Positions 15,409 to 24,306 of a stretch of DNA of 64,000 nt are shown here, one piece after another (positions within the stretch are counted from its first letter, which is position 1; every line of letters begins with the position of its first letter). Location: positions 248,001-312,000 of the forward strand of contig NZ_CP075076.1 of the NCBI RefSeq assembly GCF_023035295.1, in the 5' to 3' direction. This DNA comes from Borrelia coriaceae. GTDB taxonomy: Bacteria; Spirochaetota; Spirochaetia; Borreliales; Borreliaceae. The notes beneath the pieces were generated by a model. It was given only the letters and a program-made list of their open reading frames with translations. It was not told the origin of the DNA and did not search any database. The position numbers and the translations under genes were made by a program.

Positions 15409-17823
15409 TTAAAATAATAATTTAATAACTTCTCTCATATTATCTACCAAATGAAAATTTATGCCATTTTTGATGTTAATAGGAATATCATCAAGATCTA
15501 CCTTATTTGATTTAGGAATAATAATATGTTCAAGTCCACTACGTTTAGCAGCAATTATTTTAGCCCTCAACCCCCCAATAGCCATTACATTACCTGTTAA
15601 TGATAACTCTCCAGTCATAGCCAAATTAGGCCTTACAGTTTTATTCAGAGCTAAAGATATAAAAGCACTGGCAATAGTAATCCCAGCAGAAGGCCCATCC
15701 TTTGGAATAGCACCTTCTGGAATATGCAAATGAATCATATATTTTTCAAAAAAAGACTTGTTTAACTTAAGCTCATTCCTGATACTGTTTACATAAGTAA
15801 ACGCAATATTTGCAGATTCCTTCATTACATCCCCAAGCCTACCCGTCAACTTAATACCAGGTGCTTTAGACTCAGTTTTCACAGTTTCAATTACTAAAGT
15901 TGATCCACCATAATTAGTCCATGCAAGACCCATTACCATGCCTGGGGACATGACTTTATGCAAAAATTCTTCTTTTCTAAATACAGGAATACCAATATAC
16001 TCTTCCAAATTTTCTTTAGAAATCTGGTATGCCTTAACAGACTTATCTTCAATAAGCTTTCTTGCAACTTTGCGAACAATTTTTTTTAAATACTTCTCAA
16101 AATTCCTAAGTCCATTGTCTCTAGCATATTCTCTAGCGACTTGAACAAGAGCTGAACCTTGAAATTTTAAAGAATCTTTATCAACACCATTTTCTTTTAA
16201 TACCTTAGGTATTAAATATTTTCTTGCTATCTCTATTTTTTCATCATCAACATATCCTGAAAGCTGAATTACTTCCATTCTATTTAGTAAAGGAGTAGGA
16301 ATTGTCTCAAGAGAATTAGCCGTTAAAATGAAAAATACATTAGAAATATCAAAAGGCAAATCAAGGTAATGATCTCTAAAGTTAATATTCTGCTCAGGAT
16401 CTAAAACCTCAAGAAGGGCTGAAAACGGATCTCCATAATTAGATGATGAAACCTTATCAATCTCATCAATCAAAAAAACAGGAGAATTAGTCTTTGCAAT
16501 TCTTAATCCTTGAATGATTTTTCCAGGTAATGCTCCGACATAAGTCCTTCTATGTCCTTTAATTTCTGATTCATCTCTCATACCACCTACAGAAAACCTA
16601 AAAAATTTTGTTTTAAGCACATCAGCAATAGCTGTTCCTATTGAGGTTTTACCAACCCCAGGGGGTCCAACTAACAACATAATAGCTCCTTTTTGAGATT
16701 TCCTTAATTTAAGAACAGAAATATATTCAATAATTCTATCTTTAACCTCTTTCATGCCATAATGGGTTTTATCTAAAATTCTTTCTGCTCTTTGCAAATT
16801 AAACTTATCAAAATTAATTTTAGATTCTCTCCAAGGAAGGTTAATAATAAGTTCAAGATAATTTCTAATGACAATATACTCAGATGAATGTTTTTCAAGC
16901 AATGAAAATTTTTCAAGTTCTCTTTCAACTGTTTCTAAAGCTTCTCCTTTTAACTCTAAAGTATCAATCTTGGATTTAAGTTTTAAAAACTCATTGCTCT
17001 TTTCATCCCCTACACCAAGTTCAGCCTTAATAGCTTTAAGTTGCTCCTTTAAAAAGAATTCTTTTTGCTGTTTCTCTAATTTTTCTTGAATGCCCTTAGC
17101 AATTTTATTTTGAATCTCAATTAAGTTTAATTCTTCATAAATCAACTCCAAAATCTTTTTAAGCCTATCTCTAACACTTAAAGTCTCAAGCACTTCTTGA
17201 TGAGCATCTTTTGAAGATGCGATCATTCCCGCAACAACATCACACAACTTACCCCTATCTTCAATATTCACCATGTTTAACTGAAATTCAGGCATCTTTC
17301 TATGAAGGAATATTTCTTTAGTTCTAAGCAAAATACTGCTATAAATTGCTTTTGACTGCACATCATCTTTTTTAATCGGAACCTGTTTTAAATAATCAAC
17401 CTCAATTATTGGAAAATCATCATCAAGAACAACTTTGACAAACCTAACCCTATCAATAGTTGAAACAAAAATATTATATCCACCATCAGGAAGATTAATC
17501 TTTTTCACTATCTTAGCAGTAACACCAACAGAATAAATATCCTTTTTATAATTGATAATAAATTTATCATTTTTGTTTCTCGTTTTTTCTAAAAATTTAT
17601 CACGCAATACAAATAAGGAGACAATTCCATTACCTTTAATTACGTAATCAACAGCCTTCATATCAATATCAGAAACTATAACAATTGGGATAAACATACC
17701 TGGAAATATAGGATGTGATGGTACTGCAATTAAAGGCACTCTCACAGGTTTATCAAAATGTGGCAAAATACCCCCAGATTTTTTTGAACGTTTCTTTCCC
17801 TTAGCAACAGTATCTTCTTCCAT
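15409..17823 (-). CDS. lon: ATP-dependent protease Lon
   Basis: Hexameric AAA+ serine protease that degrades misfolded and regulatory proteins. The 804 residues hold the N-terminal substrate domain (to about 230), a coiled-coil linker, the AAA+ module with Walker A GPPGVGKT at residues 386-393 and Walker B VFLIDEIDK, sensor residues, and the C-terminal protease domain with the catalytic dyad Ser712 (PKDGPSAG) and Lys755, 43 residues apart as in E. coli Lon. The first 20 residues are unusually rich in Lys/Arg. ATG 17823 follows AAGGAG at a long spacing of 12 bases. Borrelia has a second Lon elsewhere. It converges with the RND gene (62-bp gap with no clear terminator) and diverges from the RecO-like gene. 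Confidence 0.97.
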   Translation of the reverse strand: MEEDTVAKGKKRSKKSGGILPHFDKPVRVPLIAVPSHPIFPGMFIPIVIVSDIDMKAVDYVIKGNGIVSLFVLRDKFLEKTRNKNDKFIINYKKDIYSVGVTAKIVKKINLPDGGYNIFVSTIDRVRFVKVVLDDDFPIIEVDYLKQVPIKKDDVQSKAIYSSILLRTKEIFLHRKMPEFQLNMVNIEDRGKLCDVVAGMIASSKDAHQEVLETLSVRDRLKKILELIYEELNLIEIQNKIAKGIQEKLEKQQKEFFLKEQLKAIKAELGVGDEKSNEFLKLKSKIDTLELKGEALETVERELEKFSLLEKHSSEYIVIRNYLELIINLPWRESKINFDKFNLQRAERILDKTHYGMKEVKDRIIEYISVLKLRKSQKGAIMLLVGPPGVGKTSIGTAIADVLKTKFFRFSVGGMRDESEIKGHRRTYVGALPGKIIQGLRIAKTNSPVFLIDEIDKVSSSNYGDPFSALLEVLDPEQNINFRDHYLDLPFDISNVFFILTANSLETIPTPLLNRMEVIQLSGYVDDEKIEIARKYLIPKVLKENGVDKDSLKFQGSALVQVAREYARDNGLRNFEKYLKKIVRKVARKLIEDKSVKAYQISKENLEEYIGIPVFRKEEFLHKVMSPGMVMGLAWTNYGGSTLVIETVKTESKAPGIKLTGRLGDVMKESANIAFTYVNSIRNELKLNKSFFEKYMIHLHIPEGAIPKDGPSAGITIASAFISLALNKTVRPNLAMTGELSLTGNVMAIGGLRAKIIAAKRSGLEHIIIPKSNKVDLDDIPINIKNGINFHLVDNMREVIKLLF

Positions 17824-17848
17824 AGAATATTAAATCTCCTTAAGATTC

Positions 17849-17854
17849 ATTATA
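17849..17854 (-). promoter_or_regulatory. Candidate -10 box of the lon promoter
   Basis: An exact TATAAT on the - strand lies 26 bp upstream of the lon start codon. The position expected for its -35 (about 17871-17877) falls inside the left arm of the large inverted repeat; no TTGACA-like hexamer is present there. Confidence 0.5.
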
Positions 17855-17869
17855 ACAAAAGAAAATTTT

Positions 17870-17901
17870 TAAAAGAATTCATTCAATAATGAATTCTTTT
17901 A
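17870..17901. repeat. Perfect 14-bp-arm inverted repeat in the lon/recO divergent promoter region
   Basis: TAAAAGAATTCATT (17870-17883) and its exact reverse complement (17888-17901) are separated by CAAT. It sits between the divergent lon and RecO-like genes, over the expected -35 zones of both. Between two divergent starts a terminator would serve neither gene, so an operator or DNA cruciform is the better reading. It does not match the CIRCE heat-shock element (TTAGCACTC-N9-GAGTGCTAA). Confidence 0.7.
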
Positions 17902-17918
17902 TTATAAAATAACATATA

Positions 17919-18605
17919 ATGCGGTTTAATAAAATTAATGCCATAATAACAAATCTATATCATAAAAAAAGTTATTTTCTGTTAAACCTATTCCATTCAA
18001 AAGGAATTCTTCAAACAACAATTTATAGTTCCATTATAAGAAAATTTAAATCAAACATTAATAACTTAGTAAAAGCTAATTTCGAAATAGTAAAAGAAAA
18101 TAATTTATACAAAATAATAGAAGTCAATGACGAAGAATTTATTATTCAAGACTTAATCTATGAAAAACTAATAATCATTCATCTCTGGACTAAGCTTATT
18201 AATTTAAGCTTTGATAATGGGGAGTGCTTTAAGCTATTTAACGAAGCTACAGAAATACTCAATACCTCAAGAATGGAAAAAGCACAATTAATTGACATAC
18301 AATATAAGATAAGATTTATGATAATAAAAGGGATTTTATACTTATCAAAGTTATGTTTTCAATGCCATAAAAAAATAGATAAGAATTATTACTATGACAT
18401 CTATAGTAACGGATTTAATTGCATAAACTGCACCCATAATAAAAATCACTACATTACTGAAGGAGGTTTTAAATACTTAGAATATACAACTCAAAAGAAT
18501 ATAAATGAAACTTTAAATGTAAACATAACAAATAAATCAAAAGAATTTATAAAAATCATGATTAAAAATAAGCTAAACACAGAATTTAGCCAAAAACTAC
18601 TCTAA
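17919..18605 (+). CDS. Putative RecO-like DNA repair protein (divergent)
   Basis: 228 residues. The N-terminal 80 residues fit the RecO OB-fold pattern: a short strand AIITNLYHKKSYFLLNLF, then a Gly, a basic RKFKSNINNL segment and alternating strands. A helical region follows, and then RFMIIKGILYLSKLCFQCHK...GFNCINC: Cys146, Cys149, Cys168 and Cys171 form the CxxC...CxxC zinc finger at the place where RecO carries it. RecO helps RecA load onto gaps covered by single-strand binding protein and works in the same pathway as RecJ, whose gene follows 22 bp downstream. No Shine-Dalgarno site precedes the ATG; a TATAAA box at 17903-17908 would start transcription almost at the ATG. The overall sequence is poorly conserved, so the call rests on motif order and context. 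Confidence 0.65.
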   Translation: MRFNKINAIITNLYHKKSYFLLNLFHSKGILQTTIYSSIIRKFKSNINNLVKANFEIVKENNLYKIIEVNDEEFIIQDLIYEKLIIIHLWTKLINLSFDNGECFKLFNEATEILNTSRMEKAQLIDIQYKIRFMIIKGILYLSKLCFQCHKKIDKNYYYDIYSNGFNCINCTHNKNHYITEGGFKYLEYTTQKNINETLNVNITNKSKEFIKIMIKNKLNTEFSQKLL

Positions 18606-18627
18606 ATAAAGCAAACTGGAATAAGGC

Positions 18628-20736
18628 ATGAAAATTTGGAAAAAAAAAGAAATTGATATTAAAAAAGACAGTATAGTTAATATTGCAAAAAAATACAATA
18701 TTAGTCTGCTTGAAGCAACACTGCTACTTAGAAGAGAAATTAAAGAAGAAGATTTTTTATTTTTTATTGAAAGTAGTGTAAATTTGATGCACAATCCATT
18801 TTTCTTAAAAAACATAGACAAGTTCATTTATAGAATAAATGAAGCTATTACGAACAAGGAAAATGTATTAATATTTGGAGATAAAGACGCTGATGGAATT
18901 ACAGCTACAATCATAATGTATGAAACTCTCAAAGATTTTGGAGTCAATGTAACATATAAGATACCTTCCAATGGAGAATTTTACGGTCTTACAAAAAAGG
19001 TGATTGACAAGGCATTTGAAGATAAAATATCAGTAATAATTACCGTTGATTGTGGAATCTCTAATATTGAAGAAGCAAATTATGCAAGATCAAAAAACAT
19101 AGAAGTAATAATTACAGACCACCATCTCCCAAATAAAGAAATTGACATAGAAAATATCATCATTGATCCTCATTTAAAAGGAGACTTCTCTCCATTTAAA
19201 GAGATAGCTGGATGTTATGTCAGTTTTAAAGCATGTCTTGCACTCTACCTATCCACTACCAATCTTTACAATGAAAACATAGTATTCCTATTCCTAGAAA
19301 GACTAAATAATAACATTACGCTTCATGCAATAGAAATAAACAACTACATTTTAAAAATGTATATAAATTTAGACAGCAACAATGACTTGCAAACAAATAT
19401 TAATACGCTAGAGGAATTCTTAAAAAATAAATACATAATTGTATTTAATAAAGATGAACAAAATCAGCTCTTAAGTGAATTTTCTAATCAAAAAATAAAC
19501 ATCGAAACAATTGATATCAGCACAAATTTTGCAAAAAAATATCCTAAATTTACAAATAAAACACTAAAAGAACTAATGCAAGTTACCAAATATTTCAAAT
19601 ATAAAGAAACTGATATCAAAGAAAAATTATATTACATATTTTATAACATAATCTTTGAAATAAATAAAGATCTATTAAAAAACTGCCTTAAAAGACTTAA
19701 ATTTGTTGCAATAGGAACTATAGCTGATAATATGCCAATTATTAATGAAAATCGAATAGTTGTAAAAGAAGGACTTAAAGAAATTGCACTAAGAGAAAAT
19801 ATATCCATCAACTACCTGCTAAAAGAAGTCAATATACTAACAAAGCCAACCATCACCTCAACAGATATCGCATTTAAAATTGCTCCAATATTAAATTCAA
19901 CAGGAAGACTAGAAAAAGCAGACATTACAATTCAATTCTTACTAAATGAAGAAACTAATAAAATAGAAAATAAGTTTAAAGAAATTAAAAACATAAATAC
20001 TTTAAGAAAACATAAAGAAGACATATCTTGGAACACACATAATGAGAATACCATTTTCAAAAATGATAAATTCATAGTATGTTATGACAAAAATACTCCA
20101 AAAGGGATCAGTTCTCGAATAGCAACAAGACTTTCTGCTTATTATCAAAAAGTTGCCGTTTTCCTAACAAAACAAGAAAATATAATTAAAGGCTCTATAA
20201 GATCAAACGATAAAGTGAATTCAAAAGAACTAATTTCAATGATACCAAATCATTTAATAATAAATTCTGGAGGACATAAAGCCGCTGCAGGATTTACACT
20301 TTATGAGGATGTATTAAATGAATTCATAAAAGAACTTGAAAAAGCTCTTGACAAGATAGAATACAAAGAAATATATGAAGATTCAATACTAATTGATGCG
20401 ATCATACCTAAAGATTTTAATAAGAAAGAACTTTTAAAAATACAAGAATTATTTGAGCCCTACGGGCACAGATTTAGAGAATTTACTTTAATGATGGAAA
20501 ACGTATATATTCAGGATCTCAGAACAATTGATAAAAATGGAAATTCAAAACATATAAGCATGAAAATTAAAAACAATAAAGACTATTATAAAGCTATTTA
20601 CTTCAACGGTACTAAAAATATTCAAGAACTTGAAATCAAAGATGGTCAAAATATAGACATAATATTCACAATTGGTGAAGACCTTTATAATCAAAACGAT
20701 AAAATTTTAAAAATTATTGATATCAAAAAGAGATAA
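18628..20736 (+). CDS. recJ: Single-stranded-DNA-specific exonuclease RecJ
   Basis: 5'-to-3' exonuclease acting in recombination, base excision and mismatch repair. 702 residues with the DHH phosphoesterase motifs: GDKDADGITAT (Asp85, Asp87, Asp89), VDCGIS (Asp141), TDHH (Asp164-His165-His166) and, in the C-terminal half, the DHHA1 motif NSGGHKAAAGFTL. An OB-like C-terminal domain follows. It is longer than E. coli RecJ (about 577 residues): a Lys/Asn-rich segment of roughly 100 residues is inserted after about residue 215, between the DHH and DHHA1 parts. ATAAGG precedes the ATG. Tail of recO-like, recJ, M23 and rpsU cluster; the M23 gene begins 6 bp after its stop. Confidence 0.95.
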   Translation: MKIWKKKEIDIKKDSIVNIAKKYNISLLEATLLLRREIKEEDFLFFIESSVNLMHNPFFLKNIDKFIYRINEAITNKENVLIFGDKDADGITATIIMYETLKDFGVNVTYKIPSNGEFYGLTKKVIDKAFEDKISVIITVDCGISNIEEANYARSKNIEVIITDHHLPNKEIDIENIIIDPHLKGDFSPFKEIAGCYVSFKACLALYLSTTNLYNENIVFLFLERLNNNITLHAIEINNYILKMYINLDSNNDLQTNINTLEEFLKNKYIIVFNKDEQNQLLSEFSNQKINIETIDISTNFAKKYPKFTNKTLKELMQVTKYFKYKETDIKEKLYYIFYNIIFEINKDLLKNCLKRLKFVAIGTIADNMPIINENRIVVKEGLKEIALRENISINYLLKEVNILTKPTITSTDIAFKIAPILNSTGRLEKADITIQFLLNEETNKIENKFKEIKNINTLRKHKEDISWNTHNENTIFKNDKFIVCYDKNTPKGISSRIATRLSAYYQKVAVFLTKQENIIKGSIRSNDKVNSKELISMIPNHLIINSGGHKAAAGFTLYEDVLNEFIKELEKALDKIEYKEIYEDSILIDAIIPKDFNKKELLKIQELFEPYGHRFREFTLMMENVYIQDLRTIDKNGNSKHISMKIKNNKDYYKAIYFNGTKNIQELEIKDGQNIDIIFTIGEDLYNQNDKILKIIDIKKR

Positions 20737-20742
20737 CCACTA

Positions 20743-21687
20743 GTGCCAGTGCTTAATATCAAAAGCTTTGTATTTACACTTATTATAGGATTACTGACTA
20801 TCAATGCAGTAGCAAATGATATCATAAAAAGTTACTATAAAAAAGAAACTTTCCAAGGAGGAAATATTTACTTTGCAAGCAACAAAAATTTCAAAAAACT
20901 ATCCCTCTTAGGAACAAATCAAAAACCTATTTTAAGTGCATCTCCTTTCAAATTCAAAGTAGGAAACATAGAATACCATATAGCCCTAATAGGAATCACA
21001 CCAATGATCAAAGAAGGAAAAAGGAAAATCAAAATAGAATTTGAAAATAAAACATACATAAAAGAAATAGAGATAAAAAAATTACAATTTAAAAAAACAA
21101 TAGTCAAGCTTAATAAAGCTAAATCCAAGCTCATTAAAAGTCAACAATCACCTAAAGCAAAAGAACAAGCCATCACATTATGGAATATAATTGGAAACAT
21201 AGGTGACACAACAATATATCACTACGATACATTGGCATATCCAATCAAAGACCAATATAAAATAACCAGTCATTACGGAGACCAAAGGGTTTACATGCAA
21301 GATAATAAAAAAATATCAAGCCATAAAATGCATAATGGTAAAGACTATGCTCCACTTAAAAGAGAAAAAACACCTATTTTTTCAGCTGGTAGAGGAAAAG
21401 TAGTATTTGCAAGAGATAGAAAAATTACTGGCAAGACCGTAATAATTCAACATCTACCAGGAGTATTTACAATTTATTTACATCTCTCGAAATTCGGAGT
21501 TAAAGAAAATCAAATAGTTCATACAGGAGAATACATCGGTCATGTTGGAAACACAGGAATTTCAACAGGACCACATCTACATTTTGAAGTTAGAATAAAC
21601 GGCATTGCAGTAAACCCAGATTTTTTCTTAGAACAAATGCTTATTGACAAAAATCAAATAATCAATAACACTAAAAGGATAGAGTAA
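20743..21687 (+). CDS. Secreted M23 family metallopeptidase
   Basis: 314 residues with a cleavable Sec signal (hydrophobic residues 9-24, likely cut after AVA near residue 25), so a periplasmic protein. After a linker domain of about 120 residues comes the LytM/M23 domain: HNGKDYAP with the first metal-binding His and Asp, IYLHLSKFGV, and TGISTGPHLHFEVRING with the HLH pair, all intact. Predicted peptidoglycan endopeptidase. The start is a GTG at 20743, six bases after the recJ stop; no strong ribosome site is visible and a second GTG at 20749 is possible, so translation may depend on coupling to recJ. It is followed by rpsU after 18 bp. Confidence 0.88.
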   Translation: MPVLNIKSFVFTLIIGLLTINAVANDIIKSYYKKETFQGGNIYFASNKNFKKLSLLGTNQKPILSASPFKFKVGNIEYHIALIGITPMIKEGKRKIKIEFENKTYIKEIEIKKLQFKKTIVKLNKAKSKLIKSQQSPKAKEQAITLWNIIGNIGDTTIYHYDTLAYPIKDQYKITSHYGDQRVYMQDNKKISSHKMHNGKDYAPLKREKTPIFSAGRGKVVFARDRKITGKTVIIQHLPGVFTIYLHLSKFGVKENQIVHTGEYIGHVGNTGISTGPHLHFEVRINGIAVNPDFFLEQMLIDKNQIINNTKRIE

Positions 21688-21691
21688 AAAC

Positions 21692-21701
21692 AAGGAGGTG
21701 A
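21692..21701 (+). promoter_or_regulatory. Extended Shine-Dalgarno sequence of rpsU
   Basis: AAGGAGGTGA is a ten-base complement of the 3' end of bacterial 16S rRNA, much stronger than sites elsewhere in the window. It lies 8 bases (from GGAGG) before the TTG start of rpsU and likely compensates for the weak start codon. It decides the start at 21706. Confidence 0.85.
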
Positions 21702-21705
21702 TTTT

Positions 21706-21915
21706 TTGGTAACTGTCAATGTCGACAAAAATGAAGGACTAGAAAAAGCATTGAAACGTTTCAAAAGAATGATTGAAAAAGAAGCAATAATTAGAGAATG
21801 GAAAAGAAGAGAATATTATGAAAAACCATCTACTATTCGCGTCAAAAAAGAAAAAGCATTCAAAAGAAAACAAGCAAAAAAAGTCAGAAAGTTAAAACAA
21901 AAAATAGGAAAATAA
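21706..21915 (+). CDS. rpsU: 30S ribosomal protein S21
   Basis: 69-residue, strongly basic ribosomal protein of the small subunit platform, near the 16S 3' end, where it helps mRNA recognition. The sequence follows the family: [20 protein letters not shown], then [17 protein letters not shown], then a Lys/Arg-rich tail. The start is TTG at 21706 with a near-perfect extended Shine-Dalgarno sequence. It is the last gene of the recO-like, recJ, M23 cluster and is followed by a strong hairpin. S21 in most bacteria sits beside dnaG and rpoD; here it is with repair and wall genes. Confidence 0.97.
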   Translation: MVTVNVDKNEGLEKALKRFKRMIEKEAIIREWKRREYYEKPSTIRVKKEKAFKRKQAKKVRKLKQKIGK

Positions 21916-21921
21916 TAAAAT

Positions 21922-21949
21922 AGGGATATTCACATTGAATGTCCTTTTT
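21922..21949. terminator. Bidirectional terminator between rpsU and ftsK
   Basis: A stem GGGATATTCA/TGAATGTCCT (21923-21932 with 21936-21945, two G-U pairs) closes a CAT loop and is followed by TTTTT (21945-21949) on the + strand. On the - strand the stem is followed by CTATTTTATTATT, so it can also end the convergent ftsK transcript. It fills most of the 39-bp gap between the two stop codons. Confidence 0.85.
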
Positions 21950-21954
21950 AATAT

Positions 21955-24294
21955 TTAAATAAAAACATCCCGAGGTTTTGAACCATTTACAGGACCTATA
22001 TATCCCATGTCTTCCATAAGTTCAATAATTCGTGCAGCTCTATTATATCCTATCTTTAATCGCCTTTGTAGATAAGATGCAGATGCTTTTTTAGTAGAAC
22101 GAACAATCTCAAGGGCTTCCTCAAACATAGGCTCATCTGAAGAATTCATAGCAACAGTATCATTCCTCATAACATTATCAATAAATATTTCATCATCAAT
22201 ATAATTTGGAGGGCCAAATTTCCTTACTTCCTCAACTAATCTACAAACTTCCTTTTCGTTTAAAAATCCACCTTGAATTCTTTGAGGAAAAGGTGTACTA
22301 GGACTAACATAAAGCATATCACCTTTGCCTAAAAGTTTCTCAGCACCTGATGCTCCAAGAATTATTCTTGAGTCCATAGCACTAGCAACCATAAAAGAAA
22401 TTCTTGAAGGGAAATTAGCCTTTATCACTCCTGTAATAACATCAACAGAAGGTCTTTGAGTAGCAAGAACTAAATGCATTCCAACGGCTCTAGCCATAGC
22501 TGCAAGCCTAGAAATCAAATTCTCTAAATCCTTTCTGCAAGAAAGGATCAAATCTGCAAACTCATCAATAATGATTACCAAATACGGTAATGGTACTTCA
22601 TCCAGTCCCTCTTCCTTTATTTTTTTATTATAAGAATTAATATCTCTAACAAGAAAATTATCAAGAAGAACATATCTTCTCTCCATCTCATCAAGACACC
22701 AACGAAGGGCTTCCAAAGCTCTATTTACATCAACAATAACCGGAGTTAACAAATGTGGAATAGAATTAAAAAGCTTAAGCTCAACCACTTTAGGATCTAT
22801 TAGTACAAGCTTAACATCATTTGGAGATTTTGAAAAAATAATCGAAGCAATTAAAGAATTCACACAAACCGACTTCCCAGCCCCAGTAGCACCTGCTATT
22901 AAAAGATGGGGAGCAGTAACAAGATCAAAAACAATATTACTTCCATTAATTTCTTTACCAAGAGCAAAAGGCACTTTAAAATCACTTTGAAACTCTTTAC
23001 TATTGATTATTTCTGAAAACAAAATAAATTCCCGTCTTTTATTGGGAATTTCAATCCCAACAGCTTCTTTACCAGGTATTGGTGCAATAATCCTAACCCG
23101 AACTGCGGCAAGTCTTAAGGCTATATTATCAGATATAGAAGTTATTTTTGAAAGCTTAATACCCTTATCAGGACGAACAGCATACATTGTAACAACAGGT
23201 CCTTTAATAATATCAATAAGCTTAGCATTAATATTAAACTCTCTAAAAGTTTCTTGTAAAATCATCGATTGTTTTTGAATCTCTCTCTCATATTCAATAT
23301 CTTCATCTTCACTTTTAGGTTCTCTTTGCTCAAAAACAGAAATATCTATTAAATAATTACCACTATCCTTAGCTATTAACAAATCCCTATCATTATCCTT
23401 GATATTATTTATTATTCTCTTATGCCTTATATCACTAGCCTTAATTTTTCCACCAGACACTAATCTATTATCCTCAAATTCTGTTAATACCTTATACTTA
23501 GAATCATCTTCAATCTTTAAAGCACACTGAGGATCTTTCGAAGATTGCTCTTCTGATAATTTGTCATCGCTTCTCTTTGACCGACAAAAAATAGTCTCCT
23601 CTAAGTTAACATCTAAAGGTTTATTAGACTTCCTCAAAAAGGCTTTAAAAGACCATAAAGCTTGATACTCTTCATCATTAATAATATTATCTTCCAAATC
23701 AGCAGTCTTATCTAAATCCAAATTATCACCACTATCCTTATAAACCTTAATATTTTTTTTAATTTTTAGAGTACTTAAAAACGGCAAACAAGCAAATATA
23801 CTTTCAAACAAGATTTTAAATTTAAATACTATAAAATGGAAAGTATTCAAAATAAAACCAGTATCCTTAAAAAAGACATAGTTTAAATAAATCCAAATAA
23901 TAAATTCCAAAATTAAGATAAGCAAAACAAAAAAATTGCCAAGCATAATCCCAAAATTACTCAAAAACCAATTAATAAAATTAGAACCCTCAAGATCAGA
24001 ATTTACTCTTAACAAAAATGTTAAAGTAAAAAATAAAATAACCGTATAATTCCAATTAAATATAAATTTTTTGCTAAGCATATTGTTTCGATAAGCATAC
24101 CAATTTACAAGCGGATAAAGTATCAAATAAAATGATAAAAAAGAAAAAGTATTTAAAAGCATTTGACCTATAAGATTAAAAACAAAAAATATGAATATAT
24201 CTCCTAGAGAAGTTAACGCAACAAAAAGAGAAAGTGATATAACGGTCAACATAAAAAAAAACAAAAACTGAAAATAATGATAAAAATTTTTCAT
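21955..24294 (-). CDS. ftsK: DNA translocase FtsK/SpoIIIE
   Basis: Septal DNA pump that clears and resolves chromosome ends during division. 779 residues: four or more membrane helices in the first 170 residues, an acidic linker (about 190-300), the alpha/beta motor domains with Walker A IAGATGAGKSVC and Walker B LPYLVIIIDEFADL, then LVLATQRPSVDVITGVIKANFPSRI, and a C-terminal winged-helix gamma domain ending in AASRIIELMEDMGYIGP-like residues (ARIIELMEDMGYIGPVNGSKPRDVFI). The gamma domain normally reads KOPS/SRS polarity sequences. Borrelia chromosomes are linear, so the role may differ from dimer resolution. ATG 24294 lies 12 bp after the uppP stop, so uppP-ftsK are probably cotranscribed. 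Confidence 0.95.
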   Translation of the reverse strand: MKNFYHYFQFLFFFMLTVISLSLFVALTSLGDIFIFFVFNLIGQMLLNTFSFLSFYLILYPLVNWYAYRNNMLSKKFIFNWNYTVILFFTLTFLLRVNSDLEGSNFINWFLSNFGIMLGNFFVLLILILEFIIWIYLNYVFFKDTGFILNTFHFIVFKFKILFESIFACLPFLSTLKIKKNIKVYKDSGDNLDLDKTADLEDNIINDEEYQALWSFKAFLRKSNKPLDVNLEETIFCRSKRSDDKLSEEQSSKDPQCALKIEDDSKYKVLTEFEDNRLVSGGKIKASDIRHKRIINNIKDNDRDLLIAKDSGNYLIDISVFEQREPKSEDEDIEYEREIQKQSMILQETFREFNINAKLIDIIKGPVVTMYAVRPDKGIKLSKITSISDNIALRLAAVRVRIIAPIPGKEAVGIEIPNKRREFILFSEIINSKEFQSDFKVPFALGKEINGSNIVFDLVTAPHLLIAGATGAGKSVCVNSLIASIIFSKSPNDVKLVLIDPKVVELKLFNSIPHLLTPVIVDVNRALEALRWCLDEMERRYVLLDNFLVRDINSYNKKIKEEGLDEVPLPYLVIIIDEFADLILSCRKDLENLISRLAAMARAVGMHLVLATQRPSVDVITGVIKANFPSRISFMVASAMDSRIILGASGAEKLLGKGDMLYVSPSTPFPQRIQGGFLNEKEVCRLVEEVRKFGPPNYIDDEIFIDNVMRNDTVAMNSSDEPMFEEALEIVRSTKKASASYLQRRLKIGYNRAARIIELMEDMGYIGPVNGSKPRDVFI

Positions 24295-24306
24295 ATTACA
24301 TTAAAA

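Noticed and set aside
17824..17918. CIRCE/HrcA heat-shock operator before lon
   Set aside because: The inverted repeat sequence and its 4-base loop do not match TTAGCACTC-N9-GAGTGCTAA.
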